NCBI RefSeq assembly: GCF_019931675.1
Contig: NZ_CP082922.1
Location: forward strand, 2,929,001-2,993,000
Source: Nocardioides rotundus
GTDB lineage: Bacteria > Actinomycetota > Actinomycetes > Propionibacteriales > Nocardioidaceae
Length of the DNA: 64,000 nt
Reading direction: 5' to 3'
The notes under the pieces: generated by a model
Seen by the model: the letters and a program-made list of their open reading frames with translations, nothing else
Databases searched by the model: none
What the model was told of the DNA's origin: nothing
Translations under genes and position numbers: made by a program
Shown: positions 37,610 through 45,690 of the stretch, piece after piece
How positions within the stretch are numbered: position 1 is the first letter of the stretch
Layout of the letters: each line of letters begins with the position of its first letter

Positions 37610-37642
37610 CCCCGCGCCTGAGGCCCCCGCTCAGGCGCGGGG
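37610..37642 (-). terminator. terminator hairpin at the end of the GNAT gene
   Basis: CCCCGCGCCTGAG (37610-37622) and CTCAGGCGCGGGG (37630-37642) form a 13-bp perfect stem with a 7-nt loop. It overlaps the stop codon of the minus-strand GNAT gene, so both convergent transcripts end within 80 nt. Confidence 0.6.
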
Positions 37643-37951
37643 CTCGGGCCAGTCGGTGATGTCGTCGTACTCGTGGTGCCGCTTCAGCCACGACTGCACG
37701 TAGGGGCAGTGCGGGATGATCCGCTTGCCCTGCTCGCGCACGTCGGCCAGGGCGAACGCGACCAGACCCGAGGCCAGCCCGCGCCCGCCGTACGCGTCGT
37801 CGACCTCGGTGTGGATGAAGTCGACGTGCTCGTCGTCGGGCAGGCGGTAGACGGTGAACCCGGCGACGGTCTCGCCGTCGCGGATCTCATAGCGGTGCCG
37901 CTTCGGCGCGTGCGCGAAGGTCGGCTCGCTCTGCGTGGCGTTCTCGGTCAT
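37631..37951 (-). CDS. GNAT-type N-acetyltransferase domain protein (YjdJ/Gcn5-related, short)
   Basis: A 106-residue protein: YEIRDGETVAGFTVYRLPDD, HTEVDDAYGGRGLASGLVAFAL and PHCPYVQSWLKRHHEYDD are the landmarks of the short N-acetyltransferase family (acetyl-CoA loop GGRGLASGLV). The ATG at 37951 overlaps the stop of the upstream hydrolase by 4 nt. Acceptor unknown. Confidence 0.85.
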   Translation of the reverse strand: MTENATQSEPTFAHAPKRHRYEIRDGETVAGFTVYRLPDDEHVDFIHTEVDDAYGGRGLASGLVAFALADVREQGKRIIPHCPYVQSWLKRHHEYDDITDWPEPRA

Positions 37952-38598
37952 CGTGCTCCTCCTCCGTCCAGCCCGAGTCGCTGCCGCTCGGGGAAGTACC
38001 ACCGCATCACCTGGCGCAGGTTGTCGGAGTCCTCACGGGCCCAGTTGCGCATCAGCTCGGAGCCGAACGAGATCGCCGTGATCGGCTGCGCGCCGGCGGC
38101 GATCACCCGCTCGAACGCGCGCTGGTGGGACACCGGCGAGATGCCGCCCACCGCGTCGGCCACCGGGTAGACCTCATAGCCCTCGGCCAGCATGTCCAGG
38201 GTCGGGAAGGTCATGCAGACCTCGGTCCACAGCCCGGCGATCACCACCTTCTTGCGCCCGGAGGCCTCGATCGCGGCGCGGAAGTCCGGGTCCTCCCAGG
38301 CGTTCACCCCGGTCCGGTCGATCTCCTCCACCCCGGGCAGCTCGTCCTTGATCACCTGGGCGGTGCCCTCGTTGACGCCGAGGTCGACGCCGACGGTGGA
38401 CAGCACCACGGGGACGTCGTACGCCGTGGCCAGGCGGCACAGCGCGACCACGTTGAGGTCGATCTCGTCGCGGGTGGTGGAGGTGATGGTGGAGTACTGC
38501 TCGGGCTGGTAGTCGATGAGCGTCAGCACGCAGTTCTGCGGCGTCAGCAGGCGGTCCTGCTGCTGGTCGCGCATCGGCTCGGGCTCGGTCTTGGCCAT
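37948..38598 (-). CDS. isochorismatase-like cysteine hydrolase (YcaC type)
   Basis: A 216-residue protein with the family core: LTLIDYQPEQ (Asp of the triad), and AGLWTEVCMTFPTLDML (catalytic Cys near residue 128). It has the cis-peptide region typical of YcaC-like hydrolases, which cleave small amides of unknown identity. It heads a two-gene unit with the GNAT gene. Confidence 0.85.
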   Translation of the reverse strand: MAKTEPEPMRDQQQDRLLTPQNCVLTLIDYQPEQYSTITSTTRDEIDLNVVALCRLATAYDVPVVLSTVGVDLGVNEGTAQVIKDELPGVEEIDRTGVNAWEDPDFRAAIEASGRKKVVIAGLWTEVCMTFPTLDMLAEGYEVYPVADAVGGISPVSHQRAFERVIAAGAQPITAISFGSELMRNWAREDSDNLRQVMRWYFPERQRLGLDGGGAR

Positions 38599-38659
38599 CG
38601 GGCGTTCCTCTCGTCGTGGGGTACGGCGGAGCAGCCGGCCGCGGCCGGCACCCCTGACT

Positions 38660-40795
38660 CTACGACCGCCCCAGCGTCGCGGGAATCCACCGCTTCAACG
38701 TCGCGGCCAACTCGGCGCTGGCGACCGGCTTCGGCACGAAGTCGTCCATCCCCGCCTCCGAGCAGCGCTGCCGGTCCTCGGGCAGGATGCTGGCGGTCAT
38801 CGCGATGATCGGTAGATGCTGGCCCTCCGGCTCGTCGCTGCGCCAGCGCTGCGTCGTCTCACAGCCGTCCATCACCGGCATGTGGCAGTCCATCAGCACG
38901 GCGTCGAAGGGCTCCGCAGCCAGACGGTCCAGCGCCACGCTGCCGTTCGCCGCCACCTTGACGTCGTAGCCCAGCCCCTCCACGATCCCGCGGGCCACCA
39001 TCTGGTTGATCTCGTCGTCCTCCACGAGCAGGATCCGGCCGGCGACCGGCGCGGGCGCGTCAGGATCCTCCGACGGTACGACGACCGGGTCCGCGTCGTC
39101 CCCGCGAGGCTTCCCTGCCAGCTCGAGCGGCACCTCGACCCGGAACGTGCTGCCCTCCCCCGGCGTGCTCTCCACCGAGATGGTGCCGCCCATCGCGGTG
39201 ACCAGCTGCTGGGAGATCGCCAGCCCGAGGCCGGACCCACCGAACCGGCGCGAGGTGGAGGAGTCGGCCTGGTGGAACGGCTTGAAGAGCAGCGCCCGGG
39301 CCTCGTCGTCGATGCCGATGCCGGTGTCCACGACGTCGAGCCGCACCAGGGCCATCCAGCCGTCCTGGCCGATCACGCTCGCCCGGACCACCACCTCGCC
39401 GGCGTCGGTGAACTTCACCGCGTTGCCGACCAGGTTGACCAGCAGCTGCCGCAGCCGCGAGGCGTCCCCGCGGAAGGAGCTCGGCAGATCGGGCGCGATC
39501 TCGACCCGCAGGCTGAGCCCCTTGAGCTTCGCCGAGCCGGCGAGCATGTCGTCGACGTCGGCGAGGAGCTGGGGCAGGTCGAAGTCGGCGTGCTCCAGGG
39601 GCAGCAGTCCGGCCTCGCCCCGGGAGAAGTCCAAGACGTCGTTGATCACGGTCAGCAGCGACTCGCCGGCGGTGGTGATCCCGTCGGCGTAGTGCCGCTG
39701 CCGGGCGTCCAGGCCGGTCCCCTTGAGCAACTCGGCGAGACCGATCACGCCGTTCATCGGGGTCCGGATCTCGTGGCTCATCGTGGCCAGGAACGCGGAC
39801 TTCACCCGAGATGCCTCCATCGCGGCGTCGCGGGCCGCCGACACCTCCAGCCGGGCGAGGTAGAGCTGGCGCAGGGTCCACACGACGCGGAGGTAGGCGA
39901 TCGCCAGGAGCAGCAGGAGCGCGGTCAGCGGCTCCCACAGGCTGATCGGGTTCCCGCGGTAGCGGTCCAGCAGGATCAGCACCGGGGGCAGCAGCAGCGG
40001 AGCCACCATGCTCACCAGGACCGAGCCGATCCGGGTGCCGTGGGTGACGTCCGGGTCTCCCTCGGTGGGCAGCGGCGTGCGGGTGCCCATGGCGGCCCGG
40101 GTCAGGCTGAGCATCCCGAGCAGGTAGGCCGCCTGCGCCACCGAGCCGCCGTGCCCGCCCACGCTCGACAGCGAGGCCGCGAGGCCCGTCACCAGGAACG
40201 GCACCAGCCCGACGAGCAGCCACGGGTCGAGGAAGGTCCGCCCCGTGGGGTTGGCCAGCAGGCGCAGCAGCAGGCCGTAGAGCACCGCGCTCGCCACCAG
40301 GTAGACCAGCCGGGGCAACAGCGATCCGTCGTCGGTGGCGTCGTGGACGATCGCGTCCAGGCACAGGTTGGTGAAGACCATGAGTGAGACCACGACGACG
40401 GTCAGCGTGTCCAGCAGCGCGCCCAGCCCGGCATCCGCGTGGGTGCGCGAGACCAGCAGGCCCAGGGCGACCATCACGCAGAACGCGGCCACCGCCCATC
40501 CCCAGTGCCCCACGCCGTCGGAGACCTCCCGAGGTCCCGACTGCAGGATCAGCAGGCTGCCGACCGCGGCGGAGGCGACGCCGCCCGAGAGCCAGCCCGC
40601 GACCAGCCGGTCGCCCGGGCGCCGGGTCAACGGCGCGACCAGCGCCGCGACGACCACCGCCATCATGATGACGAAGAGGGACACGGGGTCGTGCTCCGGC
40701 GCGACCAGGCGCCACAGGGACGCGGCCACCGCCGTGATTGCCGCGGTGGTCCACCAGATCGGGAGCACTGCGGACATACCGCCGAGCGTAATCAT
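38660..40795 (-). CDS. hybrid histidine kinase with C-terminal receiver
   Basis: About ten hydrophobic segments fill residues 8-300. They are followed by a HisKA domain (FLATMSHEIRTPMNGVIG, phospho-His), a HATPase_c domain (LLVNLVGNAVKFTDAG, DTGIGI, GGSGLGLAISQQL) and a receiver domain (LLVEDDEINQMVARG, phospho-Asp in VLMDCHMPVMDG). No output domain or partner regulator is encoded beside it. The start is uncertain: the ATG at 40795 has GGTGGG about 7 nt upstream; 40777 (ATG) and 40858 (GTG) are alternatives. Confidence 0.92.
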   Translation of the reverse strand: MITLGGMSAVLPIWWTTAAITAVAASLWRLVAPEHDPVSLFVIMMAVVVAALVAPLTRRPGDRLVAGWLSGGVASAAVGSLLILQSGPREVSDGVGHWGWAVAAFCVMVALGLLVSRTHADAGLGALLDTLTVVVVSLMVFTNLCLDAIVHDATDDGSLLPRLVYLVASAVLYGLLLRLLANPTGRTFLDPWLLVGLVPFLVTGLAASLSSVGGHGGSVAQAAYLLGMLSLTRAAMGTRTPLPTEGDPDVTHGTRIGSVLVSMVAPLLLPPVLILLDRYRGNPISLWEPLTALLLLLAIAYLRVVWTLRQLYLARLEVSAARDAAMEASRVKSAFLATMSHEIRTPMNGVIGLAELLKGTGLDARQRHYADGITTAGESLLTVINDVLDFSRGEAGLLPLEHADFDLPQLLADVDDMLAGSAKLKGLSLRVEIAPDLPSSFRGDASRLRQLLVNLVGNAVKFTDAGEVVVRASVIGQDGWMALVRLDVVDTGIGIDDEARALLFKPFHQADSSTSRRFGGSGLGLAISQQLVTAMGGTISVESTPGEGSTFRVEVPLELAGKPRGDDADPVVVPSEDPDAPAPVAGRILLVEDDEINQMVARGIVEGLGYDVKVAANGSVALDRLAAEPFDAVLMDCHMPVMDGCETTQRWRSDEPEGQHLPIIAMTASILPEDRQRCSEAGMDDFVPKPVASAELAATLKRWIPATLGRS

Positions 40796-40879
40796 CCGCC
40801 CCACCCACCGCAGGAGATCGAGCAGGACGCCCGAGAGTCCTTCGACACGCCGTGCCACCTCCCGGCCCGGGCTCGGGCC

Positions 40880-40925
40880 CGCCTCGACAATCGAGGCGGC
40901 CCTGCGGAGTATGAGACCGCAGGGC
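40880..40925. terminator. tandem hairpins between adenosine deaminase and hybrid kinase genes
   Basis: CGCCTCGA-CAA-TCGAGGCG (40880-40898) and GCCCTGCGG/CCGCAGGGC (40899-40925, 9-nt loop) stand side by side with no gap. They lie 15 nt after the stop of the minus-strand deaminase gene and probably end its transcript. Confidence 0.65.
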
Positions 40926-40940
40926 CCGAGTCGTTCCGGC

Positions 40941-41966
40941 CTACGAGCGCTCGGCGAGGTAGGCCGTGATCTCCTCGCGCAGCCGGGCCTTGGTGCCGTC
41001 GGGTGCGAAGGAGTGGTCCACCGCGGCCACGGCCAGCCCGGCCACCCCGGCCCGGTCGAGCCCGAGCAGGTCGGCGGCGACGGCGTACTCGCGGTTGAGG
41101 CTCGTCCCGAACATCGGCGGATCGTCGGAGTTGATGGTCACCGGCACCCCGGCCTCGACGAACGCGCGCAGCGGGTGCTCCTCCAGCGTGGCGACCGCGC
41201 GCGTGCGCAGGTTCGAGGTGGGGCACACCTCCAGCGGGATCCGGTGGTCGGCCAGATGACCGAGCAGCTCGGGGTCCTGCGCGGCCGAGACGCCGTGACC
41301 GATCCGCTCCGCGCCCAGGTCGCGCAGCGCCTCCCACACCGACGCCGGCCCGGTCGTCTCACCCGAGTGCGGCACGGAGTGCAGGCCGGCCTCGCGGGCC
41401 CGGGCGAAGTGCGATGCGAACTGCGGACGGGGCACGCCGATCTCCGGGCCGCCGAGGCCGAAGCCGACCAGCGCGTCCGTGCGGTGCTCCAGGGCGTAGG
41501 CCAGCGTGGCGTCGGCCGCCGGGATGCCGGACTCCCCCGGGATGTCGTAGATCCAGCGCAGCACCAGGCCGAAGTCGCGCTCGGCGGCCACCCGGGCGTC
41601 CTCGATCGCCTCGGTGTAGCCCTCGATCGGCACACCGGCCAGCACCGAGGTGTACGGCGTGCAGGTGAGCTCGGCGTACCTCAGGCTCTGCCCGCGCGCC
41701 ATCTCCTCGGCGATCTCGTAGGTCAGCGTCCGCACGTCCTCGGCCGTGCGGACCAGCCCGACGACGGCGAGGTAGACGTCGATGAAGTGCGCGAAGTCGG
41801 TGAACTCGAAGAACCGCTCCAGCTCGGCCGGGTCGCTCGGAACCGTGCCGGGATGGCGCGCCGCGAGCTCGGAGACGATCCGCGGCGACGCCGACCCGAC
41901 GTGGTGGACATGGAGCTCGGCCTTCGGGAGCCCGGCGATGAACTCCCCGAGGTCCCCCGAGCTCAC
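40941..41966 (-). CDS. add: adenosine deaminase-like amidohydrolase
   Basis: A 341-residue TIM-barrel enzyme. The metal site is built from AELHVHHVGS (two His) near residue 18, HSVPHSGETTG (His and catalytic Glu) near 195, AERIGHGVS (His) near 218 and TINSDDPPMF (two Asp) near 275. It deaminates adenosine or a related purine; some actinobacterial relatives act on aminodeoxyfutalosine in menaquinone synthesis, but no futalosine genes are near. The GTG start overlaps the stop of the DsbA-like gene. Confidence 0.88.
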   Translation of the reverse strand: MSSGDLGEFIAGLPKAELHVHHVGSASPRIVSELAARHPGTVPSDPAELERFFEFTDFAHFIDVYLAVVGLVRTAEDVRTLTYEIAEEMARGQSLRYAELTCTPYTSVLAGVPIEGYTEAIEDARVAAERDFGLVLRWIYDIPGESGIPAADATLAYALEHRTDALVGFGLGGPEIGVPRPQFASHFARAREAGLHSVPHSGETTGPASVWEALRDLGAERIGHGVSAAQDPELLGHLADHRIPLEVCPTSNLRTRAVATLEEHPLRAFVEAGVPVTINSDDPPMFGTSLNREYAVAADLLGLDRAGVAGLAVAAVDHSFAPDGTKARLREEITAYLAERS

Positions 41967-42712
41967 TGGCTGAGGGCCCGGGTGATCGCCTGGATCGGGT
42001 CGCCCTCGACCCGCTTGCCGTCGATCTCCACCGTCGGGGTCCCCTCGACGCCGTCCTCGTTGGACTGGGCGGTGGCCTTCTCGATGTAGTCGGCGAAGAT
42101 CTTGTCCTCGATGCCGGGCGTGATCGCCTTCTCGTCGGCCCCGGCCTGCACGGCCATGTCGATCAGCTGGGAGTCCTCATAGCCGGCACCGCCCTCGGCG
42201 GGCTGCTGGGCGTAGAGCATCTGGTGGTACTTCCGGAAGACCTCGGGGCCGGACTCCTGGAGGACCACGAGTGCGGCGTTGGTGGCGCGGGAGGAGTACT
42301 GGTTGGTCGAGGCGCCGTCGAGGAACGAGATCAGCTTGTAGGTCACCTGCGCCGACCCGTCGTCGATCGCCTGGGTCAGCGCGGGACCGACGGCGTCCTC
42401 CATCGCCTTGCAGGCGGGGCACTGCAGGTCCTCATAGAGGGTGATCTTCGTTGGCGCGCTGTCCTTGCCGACGGTGATGCCGTAGTTGCTCAGCGCGGGA
42501 GACTTCGGCGCGGACTGCGAGGCGTTGCCGCCGGATCCGTCGCCGTCACCCATCACGTTGGTGAGCAGGAACGCACCACCCACGACCACGACCACAGCGG
42601 CCACCGCACCCACGATCGCGATCAGGCGCCGGCGCCGCTCAGCCTTCTTGCGCTGCTCGATGAGGGCCTGGGCACGGGCGGCACGGCTCTCCGCCGCCTT
42701 CTTCTTCGACAT
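41963..42712 (-). CDS. membrane-anchored DsbA-like thiol oxidoreductase
   Basis: A 249-residue protein with a basic N-terminus (residues 1-28), one membrane helix (IAIVGAVAAVVVVVGGAF near 32-50) and an extracytoplasmic thioredoxin domain with the active site LQCPACKAME near residue 98 and a cis-Pro in EGTPTVEIDG. It should make or move disulfides in secreted proteins. The ATG at 42712 has TATCCT 7 nt upstream (leaderless) and is divergent from orn. Confidence 0.9.
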   Translation of the reverse strand: MSKKKAAESRAARAQALIEQRKKAERRRRLIAIVGAVAAVVVVVGGAFLLTNVMGDGDGSGGNASQSAPKSPALSNYGITVGKDSAPTKITLYEDLQCPACKAMEDAVGPALTQAIDDGSAQVTYKLISFLDGASTNQYSSRATNAALVVLQESGPEVFRKYHQMLYAQQPAEGGAGYEDSQLIDMAVQAGADEKAITPGIEDKIFADYIEKATAQSNEDGVEGTPTVEIDGKRVEGDPIQAITRALSQ

Positions 42713-42790
42713 GCGCCAGAGGATAGGCCAGGTTCCTGAGCGGCCGATGAGAGGCCGGGGGTGCACTGAGTCGTTGAGTAGGGTGCTCGG

Positions 42791-43426
42791 GTGAGCGACA
42801 GACTGGTGTGGATCGACTGCGAGATGACCGGCCTCGACCTGACCGCGGACGCGTTGATCGAGGTCGCCGCCCTCGTCACCGACTTCGAGCTGAACGTGCT
42901 CGGCGAGGGCGTGGACCTGATCATCCGGCCGCCCGCCGAGGCCCTGGAGCAGATGGGCGACTTCGTCCGGTCGATGCACGAGAGCTCGGGGCTGTTGGCC
43001 GCGCTCGAGACCGGGATCACCCTGGAGGAGGCCGAGCAGCAGGTCCTCGCCTATGTCGAGGAGCACTGCCCCAGCGGCAGCCGTCCGCCACTGGCGGGCA
43101 ACACCGTCGCCACCGACCGCAGCTTCCTGTCCCGCGACATGCCCGAGCTGGACGCGTTCTTGCACTACCGGATCGTCGACGTCTCCTCGATCAAGGAGCT
43201 CTCCCGCCGGTGGTACCCCCGCGCCTACCACCAGGCGCCGGAGAAGCAGGGCAACCACCGCGCCCTGGCCGACATCCAAGAGAGCATCGAGGAGCTGCGC
43301 TACTACCGCGACGCGGTCTTCGTGCCGCCGCCGGGCCCGGACAGCGAGACCGCCAAGGCCATCGCGCAGCGGCACGGCGGGGCGCTCACCGGGGCCGGGG
43401 CCGTCGATGCGGACGTTGCGGACTGA
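42791..43426 (+). CDS. orn: oligoribonuclease
   Basis: A DEDDh exonuclease that degrades RNA dinucleotides, including pGp[12 protein letters not shown] (DxE) is at residues 7-17, [10 protein letters not shown] is the third acidic site and [11 protein letters not shown] holds the His and last Asp. Length of 211 residues is normal. The GTG at 42791 has TAGGGT (42779-42784) exactly 6 nt upstream, so the mRNA should be leaderless. Confidence 0.95.
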   Translation: MSDRLVWIDCEMTGLDLTADALIEVAALVTDFELNVLGEGVDLIIRPPAEALEQMGDFVRSMHESSGLLAALETGITLEEAEQQVLAYVEEHCPSGSRPPLAGNTVATDRSFLSRDMPELDAFLHYRIVDVSSIKELSRRWYPRAYHQAPEKQGNHRALADIQESIEELRYYRDAVFVPPPGPDSETAKAIAQRHGGALTGAGAVDADVAD

Positions 43427-43467
43427 CCCGGCTACACTTCTCAGCGGTCCGGCCGGTCCGGACCCAT

Positions 43468-43541
43468 GGTGGGCGTAGCTCAGCTGGTAGAGCATCGCGT
43501 TGTGGTCGCGAGGGTCGCGGGTTCAAGCCCCGTCGCTCACC
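43468..43541 (+). tRNA. tRNA-His (anticodon GUG)
   Basis: The loop TTGTGGT (GTG) sits on TCGCG/CGCGA; acceptor GTGGGCG pairs with CGCTCAC (one G-T pair). An extra G at 43468 gives the G-1 of tRNA-His, opposite C73. D-arm GCTC/GAGC and T-arm are normal. A strong hairpin follows. Confidence 0.95.
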
Positions 43542-43552
43542 CCAGTCCCGAG

Positions 43553-43583
43553 GAACGGCCCCGGCATCATGCCGGGGCCGTTC
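43553..43583 (+). terminator. tRNA-His terminator
   Basis: GAACGGCCCCGGC (43553-43565) and GCCGGGGCCGTTC (43571-43583) form a perfect 13-bp stem with a 5-nt loop, followed by TCCTTCC, 12 nt after the tRNA. Confidence 0.8.
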
Positions 43584-43618
43584 TCCTTCCGGACATCTGG
43601 TTGGGAGATCATGTCCCC

Positions 43619-44155
43619 ATGAGGTCGCAGGCGTCGCCGGGAGTCCTGTGGCTCCGCGCGTCCGCCGTCGGCCTGGCGGTCTTCACCACCGGCGCCCTCT
43701 CGCACGTCAGCGCCGGCGGCCAGCTCCCGGCTGTGCCGTGGACGCTGCTGCTCCTGATGGCCTCCGTGGGCCTCGCGGCGCCGTTCCTCACCCGCCCCTC
43801 CTCGCGCATCGAGCTGGCCGCGCTGATGGTGGGCGGCCAGACCGCGCTGCACACCGGGCTGATGGTGAGCGGGGACCACGCAGCGGCCGCGGACGTCCTG
43901 CCGAGCGACCTGATGATGCTCGCGCACGCCGTGGGCGCGCTGCTGGTGGGGCTGCTGCTGGGGTACGGCGAGCAGCTGCTGTGGGCGGTCCTGTCGCTCG
44001 TGGCCGCCGGGCTCCGGGTGCCGCCGGCGGTCCTGCCCGCGCCGCCGGCCGGGCCGTGGCGGCCGCGGGTGCGCCGTACCTCTCCTCGGGCTCTCCTCCC
44101 CCGCTGGATCTCCACGACGGTGGCGCGTCGCGGCCCGCCGGCTCCGGCCAGCTGA
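43619..44155 (+). CDS. multi-pass membrane protein beside the PepSY gene
   Basis: A 178-residue protein with about four hydrophobic segments (WLRASAVGLAVFTTGALSHV, VPWTLLLLMASVGLAAPFL, LIAL-type helix around residue 65, and LMMLAHAVGALLVGLLLGYG near 100) and a Pro/Arg-rich C-terminus. I do not recognise a named family. The first helix with GALSHVSAGG resembles small proteins that accompany PepSY/PiuB genes. The ATG at 43619 follows GATCAT at 6 nt; upstream codons of the open frame lie in the tRNA. Confidence 0.7.
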   Translation: MRSQASPGVLWLRASAVGLAVFTTGALSHVSAGGQLPAVPWTLLLLMASVGLAAPFLTRPSSRIELAALMVGGQTALHTGLMVSGDHAAAADVLPSDLMMLAHAVGALLVGLLLGYGEQLLWAVLSLVAAGLRVPPAVLPAPPAGPWRPRVRRTSPRALLPRWISTTVARRGPPAPAS

Positions 44156-44205
44156 CCGCACCCCACCTCGTCCGGGAGCACCGCTCCCCCTCCCAGGAGA
44201 CACCC

Positions 44206-45624
44206 ATGTCCGTCGACACCCGTGTCCGCGCGCCCGAACGCGCCCCGACACCCCGACCGTCCGGGTCGGGACTCTTCCGCGCCGTCTGGCGCTGGCACTT
44301 CTTCGCGAGCTTCCTGGTCGTGCCGATCCTGCTCACCCTCGCCGTCACCGGCCTGATCTACCTGTTCCGCTTCCAGCTGGAGCCGCTGCTCCAGCCCGAC
44401 CTGATGACGGTCGAGCCGCCGAGCGCCGGCGCCTCGGCTGCGCTGGGGGCCCAGCTGCAGCTCGACGCCGTCCAGGCGGCCTATCCCGACGCCACTCCGG
44501 TCTCGCTGACCGAGCCGGCCGCCGCTGACCGGCCCACCACCGTCTCGATCCAGCTGCCCGACGGCAGTGGACGGGACGTGTTCGTGGACCCGTATTCGGC
44601 GAGCGTGCTGGGGGACGTCGACCCGGACAAGACGCTCTCCGGCACCGCCGCGCTCATCCACGGCGAGCTGATGGCCGGCAAGCTCGGCGACGCCGTCATC
44701 GAGCTCGCCGCCAGCTGGGCGGTGGTGATGGCGTTGACCGGCTACTACCTGTTCTTCCGCGGCCGCCGGGCACGCAAGCGAGCGCGCCGCTCGGGGCGCC
44801 GCGACGCCCGGCTGCGCTCCCGGCACGGCCTGGTCGGCGCGGTCGTCGGCGTCGGCCTGCTCGGGCTGCTGGCCAGCGGCCTGCCGTGGACCGGCATCTG
44901 GGGCGAGCAGGTGCAACGGCTCGCGACGGCGAACGGCTCGTCGCTGTGGAGCACCGACCCCGGCGCGATCAGCGAGCCGACCTCGACGCTGGACGAGTCG
45001 CTGCCGCACAGCCACGGCGGCCAGGTGCCCTGGGGCATGGGCAAGTCGGAGGTGCCTCAGGGGAAGCAGAAGAAGGAGGGGGTCAGCATCGCCGACGTCG
45101 ACACGGCCCTCGCGGTGGCCGACCGGGAAGGACTGCGGCACCCGATGACGGTCGCGCTCCCCGGGGAGGACGCCGGGGTGTTCTCCGTCATCGGCTACGC
45201 CTTCGACGCGCCCAGCGACGAGCGCACGGTGCACGTGGACCGCTACGACGGCGAGGTGGTGTCGACGTACGGGTTCGACGACTACCCGCTGATGGCGAAG
45301 GTGGTCTCCCAGGGGATCGGCTTCCACGAGGGGCGCAGCCTCGGGCTGTGGTCCTTCTGGGGCGCCGCGCTGATGTGCATCGGCGTGATCACGCTGTGCG
45401 TCACCGGGCCGCTGATGTGGTGGCGGCGACGGCCGCGCGGGTCCGGCTCGGGGGCGCCGCGCGGCCGGATGCCGCTGCGCTCGTCGCCGCTGCTCGTCGC
45501 CGGCCTGGTGCTGCTGGGCGTGCTGCTGCCCCTCTTCGGGCTGTCGTTGCTGCTGGTGCTGGTGCTGGACCAGCTGGTGCTGCGCCGGGTGCCGCGCCTG
45601 CAGCGGTTCTTCAACGCGACCTGA
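44206..45624 (+). CDS. PepSY-associated transmembrane protein (PiuB-like)
   Basis: A 472-residue protein with four main membrane helices (FFASFLVVPILLTLAVTGLI near 32-51, WAVVMALTGYYLFF near 170, LVGAVVGVGLLGLLASG near 210, and LMCIGVITLCVTGPLMW near 390) plus a C-terminal hydrophobic pair, and PepSY-like external domains between. Relatives reduce or move iron siderophores and copper. His residues in the helices (WRWHFF, SRHG) could bind haem. The ATG at 44206 has CAGGAGA upstream. Confidence 0.85.
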   Translation: MSVDTRVRAPERAPTPRPSGSGLFRAVWRWHFFASFLVVPILLTLAVTGLIYLFRFQLEPLLQPDLMTVEPPSAGASAALGAQLQLDAVQAAYPDATPVSLTEPAAADRPTTVSIQLPDGSGRDVFVDPYSASVLGDVDPDKTLSGTAALIHGELMAGKLGDAVIELAASWAVVMALTGYYLFFRGRRARKRARRSGRRDARLRSRHGLVGAVVGVGLLGLLASGLPWTGIWGEQVQRLATANGSSLWSTDPGAISEPTSTLDESLPHSHGGQVPWGMGKSEVPQGKQKKEGVSIADVDTALAVADREGLRHPMTVALPGEDAGVFSVIGYAFDAPSDERTVHVDRYDGEVVSTYGFDDYPLMAKVVSQGIGFHEGRSLGLWSFWGAALMCIGVITLCVTGPLMWWRRRPRGSGSGAPRGRMPLRSSPLLVAGLVLLGVLLPLFGLSLLLVLVLDQLVLRRVPRLQRFFNAT

Positions 45625-45690
45625 GCGTCCGCGTACGGCGACCCTGGCCGCGGTGCCGGGGTCGCCGTACGAACCGCTAGCGTGCGCCCC

